A stretch of 10,166 nt of DNA, taken from contig JAICJW010000139.1 in the NCBI GenBank assembly GCA_025928215.1, positions 1 through 10,166 of the forward strand, read 5' to 3'. The notes under the pieces were generated by a model. It made no database searches and had not been told where the DNA came from. It worked only from the letters and a program-made list of their open reading frames with translations. This DNA is from Chloroflexia bacterium. Lineage in GTDB: Bacteria > Chloroflexota > Chloroflexia > Thermomicrobiales > JALYUS01. A program made the translations under genes and the position numbers. Shown piece by piece: positions 6,603 to 10,166 of the stretch (positions are counted from its first letter, which is position 1; every line of letters starts with the position of its first letter).

Positions 6603-6889
6603 CGTACCTGTCGCAAGGTAGCACGTTCCGGGGGGGACTGCAAAGTGAAGTGGACGCCGTACTTGTTCAGCATCGCGGCAGAATGAGGAGCGTGCGACAG
6701 GCAGTGGAGGGATGCTCTCCCCGCTTCCACAACACCCCGAAGGCCGAGGCGAGCGTGGTCCTTCACTGATCTTTGGCGCATCACCGGATGGCGCAGATCC
6801 CGCGCCGCCCGGTTGTTCCCGGCACCACCGTCGCCTCCAATACAGCGATCCCCGCCGCCGTCCCGCATCTCTGAACTGATACCGTTCAT
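6599..6889 (-). CDS. Possible small basic protein, 96 residues, unknown function
   Basis: The minus strand has ATG at 6889 with AAGGAG (complement of 6901-6906) 11 nt upstream. The product is Gly- and Arg-rich at the start and more protein-like at the end (LNKYGVHFTLQSPPERATLRQ). Third codon positions are GC-rich (roughly two thirds by my count), compatible with coding in this genome. It would diverge from the amidohydrolase gene, with 70 nt between the two starts. No family is recognised and no motif is visible. If it is not a gene, 6470-6959 is a 490-nt intergenic region containing only a hairpin at 6768-6799. Confidence 0.3.
   Translation of the reverse strand: MNGISSEMRDGGGDRCIGGDGGAGNNRAARDLRHPVMRQRSVKDHARLGLRGVVEAGRASLHCLSHAPHSAAMLNKYGVHFTLQSPPERATLRQVR
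6768..6799. other. Imperfect hairpin in the region before the amidohydrolase gene
   Basis: GATCT (6768-6772) pairs with AGATC (6795-6799). Inside, GCGC-ATC (6776-6782) pairs with GAT-GCGC (6787-6794, one bulged G) around an ACCG loop. About 12 base pairs in all. It has no T-run and its role is unknown; it would fall inside the possible 96-residue minus-strand ORF. Confidence 0.35.
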
Positions 6890-6959
6890 CTGCTATTCTT
6901 CTCCTTCTGTTCGCTCTGGTATCTTTGCGCCTTCGGCTCAATTCTTTCGGAAAGGGTGA

Positions 6960-8156
6960 ATGATGGATGAGGGGTTGCGAGAAGGGATTGGGCACGTAGG
7001 GTTTGTGGATCACCATGTCCATGCACCATACAAGCGAGCGCACGCAATCTCGCTCGATGACTTTCGCCGACCATTCACGGAGGCGAGCATCCCGGCGGTC
7101 TGGACAGAGAATATCCCGACCCTGATCGGCTACCAGTGGATGGTGCGGGAACTGGCGCGCGTGCTGCATTGCGCGCCGACCGAAGACGCGGCGCTCGCGG
7201 CGCGGAACGATATGGCCACCGTGCCGTATCACCGGCTGCTGGCGGATGCCGCGAACCTCGGCGCGTGCTACGACGACGATCTGTTCGGCTTCGGGCAGTG
7301 TTATCCGATTGACGCGTGGGCGGAGGTGATTCAGCGGCCCGTCGAGCGGGTGCTGCGCGTCGAGACATTCGTCGAGCAGGGCTACGCTACCTGCGAGACG
7401 CTGGATGACGCGCTCGAACGGCTGACGCGGGAGATCGCCACGCCCGCGCGGCGGCTCGTCTCGCTCAAGAGCATCGCCGGGTATCGCTCCGGCCTCGCCT
7501 TCGACCCGCTGAGCGCAATTCAGCGGCAAGCAGCGGCGATGGCGTATAGGCAACTGCGGGAATCAGCCCTCAATCCTCATGCCGCCCAGAGGGCACCCGC
7601 AGTCCTCAGTCCTTTTCCCGGAAGGATCGCGGACAAGGCGCTTGTGGATACCATCGTCTGGACGGCATTGGAAGCCGCCGCGCCGCAAGGATTGCCGATG
7701 CAGTTTCACATCGCCTTCGGCGACGACGACATCGTCATGACGAAGAACGACCCGACCTTGATGCGCGCCCTCTTCGCGCACGAGCCGTTCCGCGCCGTGC
7801 CGCTCGTCCTGCTCCATTGCTACCCCTTCCACCGGCAGGCAGGTTACCTCGCCAGCACTTACCCGAATGTCTACGCGGACCTCGGCCTGACGATCCCGAT
7901 CGTCGGCCCCGGAGCGGCGACGGCACTCGCCGAACTGCTCGAACTCTGCCCGACACGCCAACTGCTCGCCTCAACCGATGGGCATATGGAACCCGAATTT
8001 CAGTGGTTCAGCATCTTCGTCTGGCGCTGGGCGCTCGCTCGCGTCCTCGGCCAGTACGTGGAGTGGGACATCCTCACCACCGATACCGCGCTCGCCACCG
8101 CCCGCGCCATCCTCCACGACAACGCCCTGCGGGTTTACCGGACGGGCGGGGATTGA
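6960..8156 (+). CDS. FluG-type amidohydrolase (Amidohydro_2-like), stand-alone
   Basis: Product of 398 residues, a metal-dependent hydrolase of the TIM-barrel amidohydrolase superfamily. Metal-site signatures are all present: DHHVH near the N-terminus (H19 and H21), Lys170 in SLKSIAGYRSGL, His250 in MQFHIAFGDDD, His286 in LLHCYPFHR, and Asp340 in STDGH. The block HCYPFHRQAGYLASTYPNVYADLGL and the C-terminal ILHDNALRVYR match the amidohydrolase half of FluG-like proteins. In those, this domain is often fused to a glutamine-synthetase-like domain; here it stands alone. The natural substrate is unknown; a gamma-glutamyl or similar amide is a guess from the FluG link. It is cytoplasmic, with no signal peptide. 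Starts at 6960 and 6963 are adjacent ATGs; AAAGGGTGA just upstream gives slightly better spacing for 6963. The stop codon lies inside the CACAGAG palindrome. Confidence 0.85.
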   Translation: MMDEGLREGIGHVGFVDHHVHAPYKRAHAISLDDFRRPFTEASIPAVWTENIPTLIGYQWMVRELARVLHCAPTEDAALAARNDMATVPYHRLLADAANLGACYDDDLFGFGQCYPIDAWAEVIQRPVERVLRVETFVEQGYATCETLDDALERLTREIATPARRLVSLKSIAGYRSGLAFDPLSAIQRQAAAMAYRQLRESALNPHAAQRAPAVLSPFPGRIADKALVDTIVWTALEAAAPQGLPMQFHIAFGDDDIVMTKNDPTLMRALFAHEPFRAVPLVLLHCYPFHRQAGYLASTYPNVYADLGLTIPIVGPGAATALAELLELCPTRQLLASTDGHMEPEFQWFSIFVWRWALARVLGQYVEWDILTTDTALATARAILHDNALRVYRTGGD

Positions 8157-8258
8157 ACCACAGAGGCACAGAGCACAGAGGAAGCACGGAGAAAAGAGAT
8201 TTGTCTCTTCTCTTCTCCTTTCCCTCTTTGTGTCCTCTGTGTCTCTGTGGTTCAATCC
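8150..8258. repeat. CACAGAG-type palindromic repeat element forming a long hairpin
   Basis: A 16-nt perfect inverted repeat (GGATTGAACCACAGAG at 8150-8165, its complement at 8243-8258) bounds the element. Inside the left arm CACAGAG occurs three times (8159, 8167, 8174), and the right arm carries matching CTCTGTG-type copies with mismatches. The apex is AAGAGA (8194-8199), loop TTTG, TCTCTT (8204-8209). The whole 109 nt folds as one imperfect hairpin. Elements built from CCACAGAG/CACAGAG units are known as dispersed non-coding repeats in several bacterial phyla. It encodes nothing. It may terminate transcription or be a miniature mobile repeat (inference). Confidence 0.85.
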
Positions 8259-8301
8259 TTTTCCTATGGCTGTTCGCGCAATACGAAAGGGGCGAGGGAC
8301 G

Positions 8302-10166
8302 ATGGGTGTTGACCCGAAACTGTTGGAGAAAATGGAGTGGCGGCTGGTGGGGCCGTTCCGAGGCGGGCGGTGCGTGGCGGTGGCGGGTGATCCGTCCGAC
8401 ATGCTCACCTTCTATTTCGGCTCGACGGGTGGCGGTGTCTGGAAGACGCGCGATGGCGGCGCGACGTGGAAGAACGTCTCGGATGGCTTCTTTCACACCG
8501 CCTCCGTCGGCGCGATTGCCGTTTCCGCATCCGATCCGAACATCCTCTACGCCGGCATGGGCGAGACGACGATTCGCGGCAATGTCGCGCATGGGGACGG
8601 CGTCTATAAATCCACGGACGCGGGCGCGACGTGGGCGCATTGTGGCCTCGAAGCCACGCGGCACATCGCCAAGGTGCGCATTCACCCGACGAACCCGGAG
8701 TGCGTCTACGTCGCGGCCTTCGGGCACGTCTTCGGCGCGAACCCGGAGCGCGGCATCTATCGCTCGAACGACGGCGGCGAGACGTGGGAACGCATCCTCT
8801 TCCGGAGCGAGCACGCCGGGGCGATTGATCTCGCGATGGACCCGCACAACCCGCGCATCCTCTATGCCGCCTTCTGGGAGGCGAACCGGACGCCCTATAG
8901 CCTGACGAGCGGCGGCCCGGAGAGCAGCCTGTACAAATCTACCGACGGCGGCGCAACGTGGGCCGAACTGACGCACGCGCCGGGCCTGCCGAAGGGTGTG
9001 CTCGGCAAGATCGGCGTCGCCTGCTCCGCGAAAAGCGGCCGCGTCTGGGCGCTCGTCGAGGCTGAGGGCGGCGGGCTGTTCCGCTCGGAGGATGGCGGTG
9101 CGTCGTGGGAGATGATGAGCGACAAGGCCGACCAGCGGCAGCGCCCGTGGTACTACACGCATATCATCGCCGACCCGACGGAGCCGGACACCCTCTGGGT
9201 GCCGAATGTCCAGCTCTGGAAGTCCACCGATAGCGGTCGCTCCTTCCAGCAGGTGCCGACGCCGCATGGCGACGATCACGACCTCTGGATTGACCCGAAC
9301 AATTCGCTGCGGATGATCGAGGGGGACGACGGCGGCGCCTGCGTCTCGTTTAGCGGCGGCGCGGCGTGGTCCTCGATCTTTACCCAGCCGACTGCCGAGT
9401 TCTACCATGTGACGACGGACAACGCCGTCCCGTATCGCCTCTATGGCGCGCAGCAGGACAATACGACGATCTCGACGCCGAGCCGCTCCGACAACGGCGC
9501 GATCACCTGGGCGGAATGCTACCCCATCGGCGGTGGCGAGAGCGGCTATATCGCCGTCCGGCCCGACGATCCGAACATCGTCTACGCCGGCTCGTACTGG
9601 CTCGTGACGCGATATGACCACCGCACGCACCAGACGCGCAATATCATGCCGTGGCCGGAGAATCCGATGGGTTGGGGCGCGGGCGATCTCAAATACCGCT
9701 TCCAGTGGACGTTTCCTATCGTCATCTCCCCCCATGATCCGGACACGCTCTACGTCACCTCCAACGTCGTCCACCGCTCGACAGACGAGGGGCAGAGCTG
9801 GGAGGTCATTTCGCCCGATCTGACGCGCAACGACCCAACGCGGCTCGGTTCATCCGGCGGGCCGATCACGAAGGACAATACGAGCGTCGAGTATTACTGC
9901 ACGATCTTCACCCTCGCGGAATCGCCGCTGGAAAAAGGCGCCCTCTGGGCCGGCTCGGACGACGGCCTCGTCCACGTCACCCGCGATGGCGGGACAACGT
10001 GGAAGAACGTCACCCCGAAGGACCTACCCGAATGGGCGATGATCTCGATGATCGAACCCTCGCCGCACGATGCAGGCACGGCCTACATCGCCGCCACCCG
10101 CTACAAGTCGGATGATTTCGCGCCCTATCTCTATCGAACGACCGACTACGGCCAAACATGGGTGAA
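8302..10166 (+). CDS. BNR/Asp-box beta-propeller protein, Vps10/sortilin-like glycosyl hydrolase family, 5' part
   Basis: The frame is open from ATG 8302 to the window end, giving 621 residues of an unfinished protein. AAAGGGG lies 9 nt before the start. It opens with WRLVGPFRGGR, the usual N-terminus of this family, followed by repeated propeller blades. Nine Asp-box motifs (S/T-x-D-x-G-x-T/S-W) are seen, near residues 48, 103, 154, 212, 261, 307, 492, 561 and 612, for example KSTDAGATW and RSNDGGETW. Blades also share DPxxPxxLYA-type strands. Such proteins are often annotated as glycosyl hydrolase or Vps10 domain proteins, but Asp-boxes are structural and no sialidase catalytic triad can be assigned. 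Members in other bacteria usually have a signal peptide; this one has none and should be cytoplasmic unless exported another way. Family members are often longer, so several hundred more residues are likely. Function unknown, probably binding of a protein or glycan. Confidence 0.88.
   Translation, partial: MGVDPKLLEKMEWRLVGPFRGGRCVAVAGDPSDMLTFYFGSTGGGVWKTRDGGATWKNVSDGFFHTASVGAIAVSASDPNILYAGMGETTIRGNVAHGDGVYKSTDAGATWAHCGLEATRHIAKVRIHPTNPECVYVAAFGHVFGANPERGIYRSNDGGETWERILFRSEHAGAIDLAMDPHNPRILYAAFWEANRTPYSLTSGGPESSLYKSTDGGATWAELTHAPGLPKGVLGKIGVACSAKSGRVWALVEAEGGGLFRSEDGGASWEMMSDKADQRQRPWYYTHIIADPTEPDTLWVPNVQLWKSTDSGRSFQQVPTPHGDDHDLWIDPNNSLRMIEGDDGGACVSFSGGAAWSSIFTQPTAEFYHVTTDNAVPYRLYGAQQDNTTISTPSRSDNGAITWAECYPIGGGESGYIAVRPDDPNIVYAGSYWLVTRYDHRTHQTRNIMPWPENPMGWGAGDLKYRFQWTFPIVISPHDPDTLYVTSNVVHRSTDEGQSWEVISPDLTRNDPTRLGSSGGPITKDNTSVEYYCTIFTLAESPLEKGALWAGSDDGLVHVTRDGGTTWKNVTPKDLPEWAMISMIEPSPHDAGTAYIAATRYKSDDFAPYLYRTTDYGQTWV

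Noticed and set aside
6610..6850. T-box-like fragments (AAGGTAGCACG on +, GGTGGTGCCG on -)
   Set aside because: They differ from the T-box core AGGGTGGNACCGCG at key bases, no stem I or terminator pair is seen, and no aminoacyl-tRNA synthetase or amino acid gene follows.
8159..8250. Repeated CACAGAG units as a CRISPR-like array
   Set aside because: The units are 7 nt, adjacent, and arranged as an inverted repeat with no spacers.
8074..9774. 566-residue open frame on the minus strand
   Set aside because: It is antisense to the Asp-box propeller gene and the palindrome; its Arg/Val/Asp-rich composition is a GC-bias shadow, and the + strand frame has clear family motifs.

Overview
The window is GC-rich bacterial DNA with clear Shine-Dalgarno sites. 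The mix of genes (long secreted Ig-like and beta-propeller proteins, a signal-less BNR/Asp-box propeller protein, a FluG-type amidohydrolase, a CACAGAG palindrome) fits a free-living bacterium of the Chloroflexota type. That assignment is an inference from flavour, not from a marker gene; Armatimonadota or a similar phylum is possible. No rRNA, tRNA, CRISPR array, transposase or phage gene was seen.

Layout, left to right. (1) 1-2965: two surface or secreted proteins on the + strand. The first is the C-terminal end of an Ig-like / fibronectin III-like multidomain protein. The second is a 628-residue exported protein with a beta-propeller-like N-terminal half and two Ig-like repeats. (2) 3242-6023: a small degenerate receiver-like protein, then a tight sugar-nucleotide pair: a WbpD-like hexapeptide N-acetyltransferase overlapping a WbpE-like DegT-family aminotransferase by 8 nt. 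A 120-residue orphan protein follows 15 nt later with a strong ribosome binding site. The pair should turn a 3-keto sugar nucleotide into a 3-acetamido sugar for surface glycan. A strong 13-bp hairpin lies upstream of the pair. (3) 6275-6889: a probable small minus-strand gene with a GTG start and an AAGGAG site, possibly the last of three tiny linked ORFs. (4) 6960-8156: a stand-alone FluG-type amidohydrolase with its metal ligands intact. (5) 8150-8258: a 109-nt imperfect palindrome of the CACAGAG repeat type that contains the amidohydrolase stop codon. (6) 8302 to the window end: the N-terminal 621 residues of a BNR/Vps10-type beta-propeller protein.

The two surface proteins and the sugar genes suggest a cell-envelope neighbourhood. 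The most unexplained parts are the small minus-strand cluster, the pseudo-receiver, the 120-residue orphan and the two hairpins.
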